Assembly: GCA_024639785.1 (NCBI GenBank)
Contig: JAHEGI010000002.1
Span: 24,510 to 88,509, forward strand
DNA length: 64,000 nucleotides
Origin: Cryomorphaceae bacterium
GTDB taxonomy: Bacteria > Bacteroidota > Bacteroidia > Flavobacteriales > Schleiferiaceae
Direction of reading: 5' to 3'
The position numbers were made by a program, and so were the translations under genes. How positions within the stretch are numbered: position 1 is the first letter of the stretch; the number at the start of each line of letters is the position of its first letter. The notes beneath the pieces were generated by a model. It searched no databases and was not told the origin of the DNA. It saw only the letters and a program-made list of their open reading frames with translations. Below are positions 35,102 through 43,783 of this stretch, piece by piece.

Positions 35102-36176
35102 ATTACCCCCTTCCAAAAGTCTAGCGAATCGTACCCTTACCGCCTTAGCGGTCCGGGGCAAAGCACTTCCAGAACCAGACGAAAGTTGGTCCGATGATAT
35201 GCGAGCCATGTATCGGGTGCTTCAAGGCGATGGCGATGCTGGCGCGGCGGGTACGGCTTTTCGCTTTGGCATGGCGTACTGGGCAGCAAATGAGGGGGCA
35301 AGCATTCATTTGCGCGGAAGCGAACGTCTGCTCCAACGCCCCATAGAGGGATTGGTGGATGGGCTGCGCAGTCTTGGGGCAGATCTAAGTAAACAGAACG
35401 ATGGATCTTGGAAGATTCATGGTAAAAAACTTACTGGAGGTCCACTGAGCATGGATGCCACGGTGAGTTCACAATTCATTTCGGCGCTGTACCTCGTGGA
35501 ACCTCGCATGGCGAAGAAGCTCAAACTCAAGCTTGAAGGACACGTGGTAAGTGCTCCCTACATCGCCATGACGCAGCGCGTCATGGAAGATGGGGAATGG
35601 CCAGTTGAAGCGGATTGGAGTGCTGGGATTGTGTGGGCCCTCCGGGCTTCGTGCATGGGCGAATCGATCTGCCTGCAAGGCTTAGGCCGTCGGTCCATCC
35701 AAGGCGATTCGATCTGGTCTCGCTGGGGTTTGCCTTTGGGCTTCAGCGCCTCGTACGAAGCACAAGGCCTGGTCATTCGCGGCCTCCCGAGCCGACCTAA
35801 AGAAGACATGCACTTGGATTTAAAGGATTGCCCAGATCTCGCTCAACCTATTGCCGCCGCGGGGGTGCTGATGCGTCGAAAAGTGCATTTAACCGGACTC
35901 GAAACGTTGAACGGCAAGGAGATTCCCCGCTTGGATGCCTTGAAGGCAGCCATGTCCTCCTTGGGGATCTCCGTCGAAGCGGGCGAATCCTCGGAACTCA
36001 TTTTTGATTCTTCCTCGTGGAATCCGAGTGAGGCCATCCTCTCCGTGGATCCTGAAGAAGATCACCGCATGGCCTTCTTCTGGGCATTGATTGGATTGGA
36101 GCAGCCCACGGAATGGACAGGTGAAGCTACGGTGTCCAAGAGTTACCCTCATTTTTGGTCTGACTGGAACGAGTAG
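35088..36176 (+). CDS. aroA: 3-phosphoshikimate 1-carboxyvinyltransferase (EPSP synthase), short form
   Basis: A cytoplasmic enzyme that joins shikimate-3-phosphate and PEP. Conserved blocks are PPSKSLANRTL (Lys9, Ser10, Arg14), GAAGTAFRFGMA, the Arg-Pro motif in LLQRPIEG, VSSQFISALYL, the catalytic-loop DCPDLAQPIAAAG, KEIPRLDAL (the family usually has KETDRI), DHRMAFFWALIGL and the C-terminal SKSYPHFW. At 362 residues it is shorter than the usual 400-430; the N-terminus starts almost directly at the PSKS motif and some loops are missing. All main substrate-binding positions I can recognise are kept, so I expect it to be active. The 3' end overlaps the convergent gene by 28 nt. Confidence 0.9.
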   Translation: MRLIELPPSKSLANRTLTALAVRGKALPEPDESWSDDMRAMYRVLQGDGDAGAAGTAFRFGMAYWAANEGASIHLRGSERLLQRPIEGLVDGLRSLGADLSKQNDGSWKIHGKKLTGGPLSMDATVSSQFISALYLVEPRMAKKLKLKLEGHVVSAPYIAMTQRVMEDGEWPVEADWSAGIVWALRASCMGESICLQGLGRRSIQGDSIWSRWGLPLGFSASYEAQGLVIRGLPSRPKEDMHLDLKDCPDLAQPIAAAGVLMRRKVHLTGLETLNGKEIPRLDALKAAMSSLGISVEAGESSELIFDSSSWNPSEAILSVDPEEDHRMAFFWALIGLEQPTEWTGEATVSKSYPHFWSDWNE

Positions 36177-37489
36177 CGCACACTGAGTTGGCCTTCCCCG
36201 GGCCGCAGTCGAACAGTACATTCCAAGCGCCCGGACTCCATGGGGCCAATTCGAAGGCGCTCGGTGGGGCCCAGATGCCCATCGTGCACCCAATACAAGC
36301 TGAGATAGGCTCCCGCCTGGCTCATTCGGAGGGTAGAAGTCCCATAGGCATAGGGCATGCCCGTCCCCATGTAACCTGCTTGGACGCGCATAGTTGACTT
36401 AGGGCTGGCATGGGACCATGCGAGGGCAAAGGCCTCTGGAACGGAGGGATGGACGGAGCCATAGAACCGCCAACAAAGTGTAGGACTGAGGTCTAAAGCG
36501 GTGGCAAGCCGCCACATTCCATCCCATTGCTCAAGGCTCCATGATTGCCTCTGATTGGAAAAGCGAAGCCAGGATTGTCGACCTCGGTGAGCGATTTCTA
36601 TGCTTCCACGTTGCCAGGGAAGTCTGAAGGTGACGCCTTGCGTGAGCGGAAAGGGCAGCCAGGCTTGGCTTAGTTCGGGTCGGGGATGTCGAAAGCTCCA
36701 TTCCCATTGCATGCCATTAGCCCATGTCCACTTGCAATGCAGCCCGAAGGAATGCCTGCCAAATACCTGGGCGCGAAGGAAACCATGCGTGTGGGTCCAC
36801 TGGCTGGCGAAGAGCATTTGGTCCTTTATGTGACCCATTCCCAGCATCCATGAAGAACTCACGTCTTGGAGATAATACCCTCCATGCATTGGGGCCCATG
36901 CCCAGATCCGATGAAGTTCTCGGGCGTGAAGCCATGGACCCGAAGGTTGATGCCCATTCCACACATAAGGATCCAGTCGGAACTGGTTCCGCCGACTCCA
37001 ACGTATTCCATGGCCGATTACATAGGGTTGCCAACCCGAGGAATTCAGCTGCAGGCCCCATCGATGAATGCGGCGTAGGCTCTGAATATTGGAGGCAGGG
37101 AATCCCACGTCAAACATGGACTGAAGGCAAAGCCTTTCAATGGAGTCGAGCGCTATGGCCGCCCATTCATTTGGGTCAATGAGATATCCGAGTTCGGCAA
37201 TGTACCGCCCAAGCTGAAAACTGGACTTTGGACTTAAAAAGGGAATATCATCTAGCCGATCTCTCGGCCATCGGTTGATAAAGCAAGGAGCCGAAATCCA
37301 GGACTGCATGAGCGCCAGGACGGAATCCTGCTCCGCCAGTGTGGCCATTGGATGCAAGGATTGAAATCGATCCATGGCGGTCTGTATTAGTGAATTGGGC
37401 TGGGCCTGTAAAGTCCCAAGAAGGCATAAGGATAAGGTCCAGATCCCAAGAAAACGCGTCCAAAACGTCCCTCCCAATGTACTCTCCAT
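36149..37489 (-). CDS. Exported Trp-rich protein with helix-hairpin-helix-like N-terminus
   Basis: 446 residues. I start it at the ATG at 37489, because a signal peptide ending LLGTLQAQ lies directly behind it (about 11-29). Mature residues 57-95 contain PCFINRWPRDRLDDIPFLSPKS, which resembles the N-T-A-x-x-x-L-x-x-L-P-F-L pattern of the ComEA-related helix-hairpin-helix proteins common in Bacteroidota, here in reduced form. The remaining about 300 residues are very Trp/Gly/Arg-rich with alternating aromatic strands, as in an outer-membrane beta-barrel. The family assignment is tentative. The 5' end overlaps the upstream gene by 103 nt in another frame. The same frame stays open back to 38116 but does not look coding there. 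Confidence 0.65.
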   Translation of the reverse strand: MESTLGGTFWTRFLGIWTLSLCLLGTLQAQPNSLIQTAMDRFQSLHPMATLAEQDSVLALMQSWISAPCFINRWPRDRLDDIPFLSPKSSFQLGRYIAELGYLIDPNEWAAIALDSIERLCLQSMFDVGFPASNIQSLRRIHRWGLQLNSSGWQPYVIGHGIRWSRRNQFRLDPYVWNGHQPSGPWLHARELHRIWAWAPMHGGYYLQDVSSSWMLGMGHIKDQMLFASQWTHTHGFLRAQVFGRHSFGLHCKWTWANGMQWEWSFRHPRPELSQAWLPFPLTQGVTFRLPWQRGSIEIAHRGRQSWLRFSNQRQSWSLEQWDGMWRLATALDLSPTLCWRFYGSVHPSVPEAFALAWSHASPKSTMRVQAGYMGTGMPYAYGTSTLRMSQAGAYLSLYWVHDGHLGPTERLRIGPMESGRLECTVRLRPGEGQLSVRYSFQSDQK

Positions 37490-38013
37490 TGGCCGTGGGT
37501 GCTGACATACATTCCTTTGAGATGAGGATGGCCTCCTGGTGCTGCGCCCACGTAGAAATCGACTTCGCCCGAACTCGCCCGATGGGAAGCAAGGATGACA
37601 TTCCAGCCCCATTCCGTTTGCTGTTGAAGCCAAGCAAAACTCTCCCAATCCCTCCAATGGCTGAATCGAACGCGCAGATGTGCGCCTTTGGATGGGCTCC
37701 ACTCCTGTTGGTACTCCGCGCATAGGGTGGGTCGGTTCATGTGGATGCCCCACCCGAACAGAAGGGTAGTATGGGTCGCGAATTGAATCGGGATGAGTGC
37801 CGCGATACTGATCAGGCCCCGTCCGCCCCAAAGTCCGTGGACACTCCCCTTGGGGTGCATCCACTGGACTCCGAGTGCATGCCATCCGGGTGCAGGTCCG
37901 CTTTGTTCCATAAACACACATTGGCTTGGTCGGGACTGGTGCCAAGCATACCAAGGGGCAAGTTGAAGCTGCGCCAGCAGCGGAAGGGGAAAACACAGGA
38001 ATAGCCATCGCAC
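37387..38013 (-). CDS. Predicted exported beta-strand-rich protein, unrecognised
   Basis: 208 residues from the GTG at 38013. From that start the protein begins with an Arg and a hydrophobic stretch ending LPLLAQ, a good signal peptide. GGCCTTTG lies 4 nt before the GTG, as at other starts in this window. An in-frame ATG at 38097 would add 28 residues without signal character and is less likely. The mature part is rich in Trp, Gly, His and aromatic alternation, suggesting a small outer-membrane barrel or PorV/PorP-like protein; I recognise no family. It overlaps the next gene by 103 nt and diverges from the histidine kinase gene at 38120. Confidence 0.6.
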   Translation of the reverse strand: MRWLFLCFPLPLLAQLQLAPWYAWHQSRPSQCVFMEQSGPAPGWHALGVQWMHPKGSVHGLWGGRGLISIAALIPIQFATHTTLLFGWGIHMNRPTLCAEYQQEWSPSKGAHLRVRFSHWRDWESFAWLQQQTEWGWNVILASHRASSGEVDFYVGAAPGGHPHLKGMYVSTHGQWRVHWEGRFGRVFLGSGPYPYAFLGLYRPSPIH

Positions 38014-38017
38014 AGAA

Positions 38018-38025
38018 CAAAGGCC
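38018..38025 (-). promoter_or_regulatory. Possible weak -7 element before the GTG at 38013
   Basis: GGCCTTTG matches four of six fixed positions of TAnnTTTG and ends 4 nt before the GTG, the same spacing as at stronger sites. It mainly supports the start choice. Confidence 0.3.
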
Positions 38026-38107
38026 GGATATTCCGACCGCCAAGTCGGGAGTAAACGACACTAAATGGGTGCGACCGCTCGAACTCCATCCATCCAAAAA
38101 AAGGCGG

Positions 38108-38115
38108 TATTTTCA
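38108..38115 (+). promoter_or_regulatory. Possible -7 element of the histidine kinase gene
   Basis: TATTTTCA matches four of six fixed positions and ends 4 nt before the ATG at 38120. The identical octamer with the identical 4 nt spacing precedes bcp at 53677. Confidence 0.4.
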
Positions 38116-38119
38116 CCCG

Positions 38120-40540
38120 ATGCTTCGTCTAGTCGGCTTTATTCTCCTTTTTCACCTTTCGGTTTCGGGCTATGCCCAGTCGCCCATGTATGCGGTGGTC
38201 ACGGAATCTATGCTCCCTTCTTCCGATGGGCATCTCATTACGGACATGGCGCTGGATACGAATGGCCTCCTATGGGTAACGACCGAAAATGAAGGCATCC
38301 TTCGCTATGATGGAGAGCGTTTTGTGCGCATGGATGCGGTGCCGAGTAACCCGGATGATGAAATATACTATACGGCTTTGTGCATGTTGCGGCCTAAACT
38401 TTGGCTGGCTGCAGGTGCAGGCGTCTATGAATGGAATGGAAAAGATTGGCGCATTACCCAATATCCTGAGACGCACTGTGTGGACTTATTGAATACTGGA
38501 ATGGGAAGAATTTATGCCCTAAGCCAAACCCATTTGTATTACCGAGGATTGTTGGATGATGTGTGGACCGAGGAATCTGTGCCGGGCCTATTTGGGGCCT
38601 ACCAGCTCACCCAGAAGGAGGGACTTTTACTCATTGCCTCCGAAAGTGGATTGTGGATGCGCACGCCGAGTGGACTATGGACGCAGCTATTGGATGAACC
38701 GGTGGCTTCAGCCATGCCCTTGGGCGACCAATGGATGGCCGTCACCGAATCAGGTTTAAAAGTGCTGGGTGACCAAGGCTGGGCAATTATGGCGCCACAG
38801 ATCAAGGGCTATCACAGCCATGTAGTGACGGCGGATGGTCAAAACACTTGGCTGATTGGCGAGTCGGGCCTTTGGTATGTTCGGCAAGATGGGTTGACCG
38901 CTCGTCTCTATACACATGGAGGTTTGGAATTGGACGCCTTGCGCCTGGGGATTCCATCAGATGCTGGGGGTTTATTTGTCGCTACGGAAAAGGGATTGCT
39001 GCGCATGGATAGTCCAGAACGCTGGTTTGACTTGCGGACCCTGCCTTTTCGCATTGGCCCCATAGACCATATAGCTTCCAGGGGAAGCGATTCTTGTTGG
39101 GTATCCACCAATCTAGGCATCTTCTCCATGGGTCCTCATGGAATTCGCTCCCATGGCCGGCCTGGAGTGGGGCTTGTATCAGGTATCCAATTGCAGCAGG
39201 GTGCTTGGAGTTTCGGAGAATTTGGCTTGCGCCGATTCACCCAAGGTAAATGGCAAGCCTTTGGCCCAAAACAGTGGATTTCTGAGCTGCAGTGGAAGGG
39301 GGATAGTCTCTACGTGCATTTGCCCCATGGATGGGAAAAGGCCTATTGGACGGGCAGTTCGACCTCAAAATTCAGCCCCTGTTCCGCTGGTCCTGCCCAA
39401 GTCCAGTCCATTCCTGACATCCAATGGGTGCAGGACGTCTACGGCTTGGCCATAGAATCCAAGGATCGATCCATCGGACAAGGCATGGTGCCCGCTTTGA
39501 TGATCCGATCCATTGAGCGGCGGACTAAAAAAGAAAATGACCCCATCATCATTAAGGTCGGTTTTCGCGGCTTGCCGGGAGCGGGAGCTGGCATTCCTAT
39601 TGAATACCAAATCAATGAAGGTGATTGGGTTGGGATGGGGTCTAGTCGTCGATTAGTCCTAGAGCGACTTCGGGCTGGGAACTATCGATTGCGTTTTCGC
39701 GCTGCGAGCCCTAATGGGGATAAGCTCGGTCAACCCATGGGGAGTATCGATGTCCTTCCCGCTGCGTGGAAGCGTCCGGAATTTTGGATTCCTGCTCTCG
39801 CCTTACTCTTGATTCTCTTGGGCGTCGCCGCGGTGATTGCCTGGCGTCGGGTTCGAGATCGCCGTGTATGGCGCCGTGAAAAAGCACAGTTAGAGCGCAT
39901 GGCCTTGCGATTGCAGATGAATCCCCACTTTACGTTCAATGCGTTGGAATCGATTTCGGCATTTATCCTCGAAAAACAGCCCAAAGAAGCAGTTACCTAT
40001 TTGCATAAATTTTCTCGCTTAATGCGCTACACGTTGGAAAGTGCAGAAGATCCCTTGGTTACTTTGGATCGGGAAAAGCAGGCCTTGGAGAACTACATCG
40101 CACTGGAGCAAATGCGATTTGACCAAGGGTTTCAGGTGGTTTTTCAAGTGGAAGAGGGGCTCGAAATTCAAAGTTTGACCATTCCTCCTATGCTAATTCA
40201 GCCGTTGGTGGAGAATGCTATTTTGCACGGACTCCGTCCGAAGATCAAGGCGGGCCAGATGGATGGTGTATTGAAAATCTATTTTGGACATGATTCGAGT
40301 TCCACGGCCATGATGGTTCAAGTGGAAGACAATGGCATTGGTCGAGAGGCCGCGAAACGACAAAAGAGCGGGGATGAAGGAGAGAAGCGCTCGGCCGCAA
40401 CGCGCATTTTGGAAAGCCGTTTGGCTGCACTCCAATTGGAAACCGGAAAGCCCCATTCCGTATCGGTGGAGGATTTGAATGAAGGAACGCGCGTTACGCT
40501 TGTGCTACCGCTCCTCCAAGAATGGGGAGATAACGATTAA
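38120..40540 (+). CDS. Propeller-type sensor histidine kinase (LytS/His_kinase class)
   Basis: 806 residues from the ATG at 38120, chosen because the signal peptide LRLVGFILLFHLSVSGYAQ follows at once. The periplasmic part (about 20-470) consists of repeated blades with D-x-x-G-L-L-W-V-type motifs (for example DMALDTNGLLWVTTENEGIL), i.e. two-component regulator propellers, then a Y_Y_Y-like domain (about 475-545). One membrane helix lies at about 554-575. The cytoplasmic kinase has the LytS-type H box QMNPHFTFNALESI with His603, and the N box LVENAILHG near 697. It presumably senses an extracellular ligand and phosphorylates the LytTR regulator encoded 9 nt downstream. A neighbouring divergent exported pair is a possible target. 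Confidence 0.92.
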   Translation: MLRLVGFILLFHLSVSGYAQSPMYAVVTESMLPSSDGHLITDMALDTNGLLWVTTENEGILRYDGERFVRMDAVPSNPDDEIYYTALCMLRPKLWLAAGAGVYEWNGKDWRITQYPETHCVDLLNTGMGRIYALSQTHLYYRGLLDDVWTEESVPGLFGAYQLTQKEGLLLIASESGLWMRTPSGLWTQLLDEPVASAMPLGDQWMAVTESGLKVLGDQGWAIMAPQIKGYHSHVVTADGQNTWLIGESGLWYVRQDGLTARLYTHGGLELDALRLGIPSDAGGLFVATEKGLLRMDSPERWFDLRTLPFRIGPIDHIASRGSDSCWVSTNLGIFSMGPHGIRSHGRPGVGLVSGIQLQQGAWSFGEFGLRRFTQGKWQAFGPKQWISELQWKGDSLYVHLPHGWEKAYWTGSSTSKFSPCSAGPAQVQSIPDIQWVQDVYGLAIESKDRSIGQGMVPALMIRSIERRTKKENDPIIIKVGFRGLPGAGAGIPIEYQINEGDWVGMGSSRRLVLERLRAGNYRLRFRAASPNGDKLGQPMGSIDVLPAAWKRPEFWIPALALLLILLGVAAVIAWRRVRDRRVWRREKAQLERMALRLQMNPHFTFNALESISAFILEKQPKEAVTYLHKFSRLMRYTLESAEDPLVTLDREKQALENYIALEQMRFDQGFQVVFQVEEGLEIQSLTIPPMLIQPLVENAILHGLRPKIKAGQMDGVLKIYFGHDSSSTAMMVQVEDNGIGREAAKRQKSGDEGEKRSAATRILESRLAALQLETGKPHSVSVEDLNEGTRVTLVLPLLQEWGDND

Positions 40541-40549
40541 CTTGGGAGT

Positions 40550-41296
40550 ATGGCATTGACCGCACTCATATTGGATGACGAAGCGCAAAGCCGAAAGGCC
40601 TTGCAGGGAAAATTGGCTCTTTTTTGCCCTGAAGTACAACCTGTTTTTGAAGCCTCGACGGTGGATGAGGCATGGACGATGCTTCTCGGGAATAAGCCCC
40701 AAATCCTCTTTTTGGACATTCATCTGTCAGGCGAATTGGGGTTTGACCTGCTCGAACGACTTTCGGTGGATGAGCCCGAATGGAATGGTGCGGTGGTTTT
40801 TGTCACGGCCCATGATGCCTATGCGCTGCGCGCCATCAAGTTTTCGGCCTTGGACTATTTGCTCAAGCCGATCGATCCAGAGGAGTTAGTCAAAGCGGTA
40901 CGCAAAGTGGAACAGGGCAATTCCTCTGCCCCGAGTTTGGGAGTTTTGGTGGATCATTTGAAGGATCGCGATCGCAAGCTCGTTATCGCATCTAGCGAGG
41001 GAATGCATATTGTCCGCATCCAGGACATCATGCGCTGTGAGTCCACGAGTAACTACACGCAGTTCTTTTTACGTGGCGGCAAGAAGCTACTGGCCTCCAG
41101 AACACTCAAGGAGTATGAATCGCTCCTTACGCCCCATCACTTTGAGCGCATTCACAAGTCCCATTTGGTCAATATGGATTGTGTCAAACGCTATGTGACT
41201 GCAGATGGAGGCTATGTGATTCTGGAAGATGATAGCCATGTGCCCGTAGCCAATCGCAAGAAAGAAGTCCTGGTGGCTCGCTTAAAAGCCCTCTAG
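40550..41296 (+). CDS. LytTR-family response regulator
   Basis: A 248-residue DNA-binding regulator. The receiver domain (1-125) has the acidic pair D9/D10, phospho-acceptor Asp56 in LFLDIHLSG, Thr in VTAHD and Lys in LLKPIDPEE. The LytTR domain (about 143-245) has MHIVRIQDIMRCESTSNYTQFFLRGGKK, with HFERIHKSHLVNMDCVKRY. It follows the kinase by 9 nt and is its likely partner. LytTR proteins bind direct repeats in promoters of exported or surface proteins; the target is not known. Confidence 0.95.
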   Translation: MALTALILDDEAQSRKALQGKLALFCPEVQPVFEASTVDEAWTMLLGNKPQILFLDIHLSGELGFDLLERLSVDEPEWNGAVVFVTAHDAYALRAIKFSALDYLLKPIDPEELVKAVRKVEQGNSSAPSLGVLVDHLKDRDRKLVIASSEGMHIVRIQDIMRCESTSNYTQFFLRGGKKLLASRTLKEYESLLTPHHFERIHKSHLVNMDCVKRYVTADGGYVILEDDSHVPVANRKKEVLVARLKAL

Positions 41297-41318
41297 AGGA
41301 AGCAAGAAACGTTGGGTG

Positions 41319-41804
41319 TTACCCTTTGGCTTCAACGTTGCGAGCCATGTCTTCGACTTTGATTTTCATGTCCGCTTTGAATGCATCCAATTTGGCATAC
41401 AAAGTGGCATCGGAACTCCCCAAAATTTGAGCTGCAAGAATTCCAGCATTTGCCGCTCCATTGAGGGCAACGGTGGCAACAGGGACCCCTTTGGGCATTT
41501 GCAGAATACTGAGTACAGAATCCCAGCCATCGATCGAATTACTGCTTTTGACCGGCACGCCAATGACAGGGAGGGAGGTGGCCGAAGCGACCATTCCGGG
41601 GAGGTGTGCTGCGCCGCCTGCACCCGCAATAATGACTTTGAGCCCGCGGCTCGCCGCTTGATGGGCGTAGTCCAACATTTTTTCTGGGGTGCGATGTGCC
41701 GAAACCACGGTCATCTCATAGGCTACCCCAAAGGATTTCAGTTGATCAGCCGCAGCTTGCATGACGGGCAAATCGCTTTCGCTGCCCATGATAATTCCTA
41801 CCAT
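41319..41804 (-). CDS. purE: N5-carboxyaminoimidazole ribonucleotide mutase PurE
   Basis: A cytoplasmic class I PurE that rearranges N5-CAIR to CAIR in purine synthesis. From the ATG at 41804 the 161 residues begin [15 protein letters not shown], the normal PurE start with the GSxSD phosphate loop. VSAHRTPE and [14 protein letters not shown] follow, with the catalytic His in the latter. An in-frame ATG five codons upstream (41819) is disfavoured because the promoter box overlaps it. It follows purK on the same strand after 54 nt but has its own strong promoter. Confidence 0.95.
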   Translation of the reverse strand: MVGIIMGSESDLPVMQAAADQLKSFGVAYEMTVVSAHRTPEKMLDYAHQAASRGLKVIIAGAGGAAHLPGMVASATSLPVIGVPVKSSNSIDGWDSVLSILQMPKGVPVATVALNGAANAGILAAQILGSSDATLYAKLDAFKADMKIKVEDMARNVEAKG

Positions 41805-41808
41805 GGGA

Positions 41809-41835
41809 CAAAGGTACATTTTTCCCTGAAGTCAA
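41809..41835 (-). promoter_or_regulatory. Promoter of purE
   Basis: A perfect TACCTTTG (41809-41816) ends 4 nt before the ATG at 41804, with a TTG 16 nt upstream of it (41833-41835). The layout predicts a leaderless or nearly leaderless purE mRNA. Confidence 0.6.
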
Positions 41836-41858
41836 GTGTATCTCGGTCTTTACCGGAT

Positions 41859-43016
41859 CTACGCCCGAACCTTGAGGGCATCTCGGGCAGCTGCGGCGCG
41901 TGCTCGAGCCTCGTCGACCGTTTGGCCGACCGAGGTGAGGTGGCCCATTTTACGGAAAGGTCGCGTCTGGGCTTTCCCATAGATGTGAAAGGCTGTTCCA
42001 GGCGTGCGCATCGCGACGTCCAATCCTTCGTAGCGAACGGGCCCGCTAAAGCCATCTGCTCCCACAATATTCGCCATGACGGCACATTGTAGTAATTGGC
42101 TGTCCCCCATGGGAAGGCCACACATGCAGCGCAGCAGTTGTTCAAACTGTGAGGTCGGACATGCTTCAATGGTGAGATGGCCCGAGTTGTGCGGACGCGG
42201 TGCAACTTCATTGACCAACCACGTACCAGAAGCGGTATAAAACAGCTCTACGGCGAGCAAGCCATGCGCATTAAAGGCTTGAGAAACTTGGATGGCGAGC
42301 GCCTCCGCTTGCGCAATGACATCGGAAGGCAGCGCACTCGGACAAACCACAAACTCAACTTGGTTGGCTGTGGGGTGGAACTCCATCTCCACTGCGGGAA
42401 ATGTCTGAGACTCGCCCTGCGCGTTGCGCGCGACGACCACCCCAATCTCACATGCAATGTCCACTAAGGCCTCTGCAATGCATTCTCCTTCACTCAGACG
42501 CGTCAGGTCGTCGGCGCTCCGAACGACAGACACCCCAAACCCATCATAGCCCCCTTGCCCGAGTTTCCAAACAAAAGGAAAGGTCAGGGTCCCCGCATGA
42601 ATCGCCTGCTTCAGGTCGTTCAGCGCAGAAAACCGTTGAAAATCTGAAGTGGGAAGCTGGTGGTCTGCATAAAACTGCTTTTGAGCCACTTTATTCTGAA
42701 TCACTCGCAAGACATGGCTTTGCGGGAAGCATGGAATGCCTTGTGCTTCCAACGCTTCGAGGGCATCGGCGTTCACGCTTTCAATTTCAATAGCTACAGC
42801 CTGCGCGCCATGAGCAAAGGCCATAACGGTATCAAAATCCTGAAATGAACCCTGGCTAAATTGCTGGGCGCCCAATCGGCATGGCGCATCCGCCGAGGGA
42901 TCTAAGACGCGCACCGCAATGTCCATGCGACGCGCTTCGGCCAGGACCATTTTGCCCAACTGGCCTCCGCCCAAGAGGGCCACTTCAAAATTTGGATTGG
43001 AAAAAACGGAGGCCAT
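41859..43016 (-). CDS. purK: 5-(carboxyamino)imidazole ribonucleotide synthase PurK
   Basis: A cytoplasmic ATP-grasp enzyme that carboxylates AIR to N5-CAIR, the substrate of PurE. From the ATG at 43016 the 385 residues begin MASVFSNPNFEVALLGGGQLGKMVL, the normal start. The pre-ATP-grasp and grasp domains contain FVWKLGQGGYDGFGV and LAVELFYTASGTWLVNEVAPRPHNSGH, and ACPTSQFEQLLR follows. The frame is open 240 nt further upstream, but there it is antiparallel-free overlap with sprT. The start overlaps the sprT stop by 1 nt (TGATG). Confidence 0.95.
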   Translation of the reverse strand: MASVFSNPNFEVALLGGGQLGKMVLAEARRMDIAVRVLDPSADAPCRLGAQQFSQGSFQDFDTVMAFAHGAQAVAIEIESVNADALEALEAQGIPCFPQSHVLRVIQNKVAQKQFYADHQLPTSDFQRFSALNDLKQAIHAGTLTFPFVWKLGQGGYDGFGVSVVRSADDLTRLSEGECIAEALVDIACEIGVVVARNAQGESQTFPAVEMEFHPTANQVEFVVCPSALPSDVIAQAEALAIQVSQAFNAHGLLAVELFYTASGTWLVNEVAPRPHNSGHLTIEACPTSQFEQLLRCMCGLPMGDSQLLQCAVMANIVGADGFSGPVRYEGLDVAMRTPGTAFHIYGKAQTRPFRKMGHLTSVGQTVDEARARAAAARDALKVRA

Positions 43017-43636
43017 CAGTAAGAAGAAATTGAATCGTGAGAAATTGGAGTCACCTCCATCAAGGGGTGAACCGCAAATGTACGGCCTGTGGAAATTTCC
43101 ACACATTCGATGCGCGTTCGGCGCTTGGCACCTTTGCGGAAGATGCGGCCATTTCCACTTCGGAAATGGGTTCCCTGAGCGAGGCTTTCCACGGTCGGAC
43201 CCTGGCTTTCTTTCTGAAGATTCAAGGCCTTGAGGAGCTGAGGGTCCGCTCCGCAAGAGGCTTTAGGCTGCCGCATACTGCGCTGTAAGGCGAGGCGGAC
43301 TGGTTCTGAAAAAACGGCTGGTTGCAAGAATGGTTGAACCAAGTCGCGATAGCGGCGCTGCCATTCGGGGCCGTGGGGTAGGCGGTAGCCTGGATCCCAA
43401 GCATGTACCTGAGCATGGGCTAATTCGTGAAGGAGCGTGATTAAAAATGCCTCTGGGCTTAAGTCGCGATTGACCGATATGCGACTCATTTCACCGGCGC
43501 GCCATCGAAAATCACCCCACTTGCTTTGTCGACTAGGGGCCAAGCGGATTCGGCCTCGATAGGCAGCCACTATTTTTTCCAATCGGGGATGCGCCTCGAC
43601 GGGAACCTTTGGGGCCACGATAGCCCAGTTGGTCAT
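43016..43636 (-). CDS. SprT-like zinc metallopeptidase domain protein
   Basis: 206 residues. The zinc-binding motif HELAHAQVH (about 69-77) and a further His in GYRLPHGPEWQRRY match SprT-like proteins, related to Spartan, which removes DNA-protein crosslinks in eukaryotes. The bacterial role is not established. The C-terminal half is basic and lacks the usual C4 zinc ribbon. It overlaps the small lipoprotein gene by 4 nt (ATGA) and purK by 1 nt. Confidence 0.85.
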   Translation of the reverse strand: MTNWAIVAPKVPVEAHPRLEKIVAAYRGRIRLAPSRQSKWGDFRWRAGEMSRISVNRDLSPEAFLITLLHELAHAQVHAWDPGYRLPHGPEWQRRYRDLVQPFLQPAVFSEPVRLALQRSMRQPKASCGADPQLLKALNLQKESQGPTVESLAQGTHFRSGNGRIFRKGAKRRTRIECVEISTGRTFAVHPLMEVTPISHDSISSY

Positions 43637-43776
43637 GCGCGGTGCGCGGTAGGCATCGGGCCTTGCTCCGCGCTAAAATGTGGGCAGTTACATTTCTCAC
43701 GCGTACCGCATGAACAAGCGGCGGCGATGATTAGGAGAAAGAGCCCTGTGCGTACCCAAGATATTTTTGTCCTCAT
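43633..43776 (-). CDS. Small Cys-rich lipoprotein
   Basis: A 47-residue gene from the ATG at 43776 to the TGA at 43633-43635. A basic N-terminus (MRTKISWVR) and a hydrophobic stretch (about 11-20) lead to AAACSCG, a lipobox with Cys21 likely acylated; then comes KCNCPHF. C-x-CP-x-F is, as I recall it, a pattern seen in other tiny Bacteroidota lipoproteins. The 4 nt ATGA overlap with the sprT-like gene supports real translation. The function is unknown. It heads the lipoprotein-sprT-purK unit. Confidence 0.75.
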   Translation of the reverse strand: MRTKISWVRTGLFLLIIAAACSCGTREKCNCPHFSAEQGPMPTAHRA

Positions 43777-43783
43777 AAGGCCC

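Noticed and set aside
37490..38116. Upstream extension of the 36149-37489 reading frame to 655 codons
   Set aside because: The extension is Pro/Arg/Cys-rich without domain character, while another frame over the same DNA has a signal peptide and strand pattern; a signal peptide also starts at 37489.
41316..42092. 258-codon open frame on the plus strand across purE/purK
   Set aside because: It lies opposite two secure purine genes, and shows no recognisable motif.
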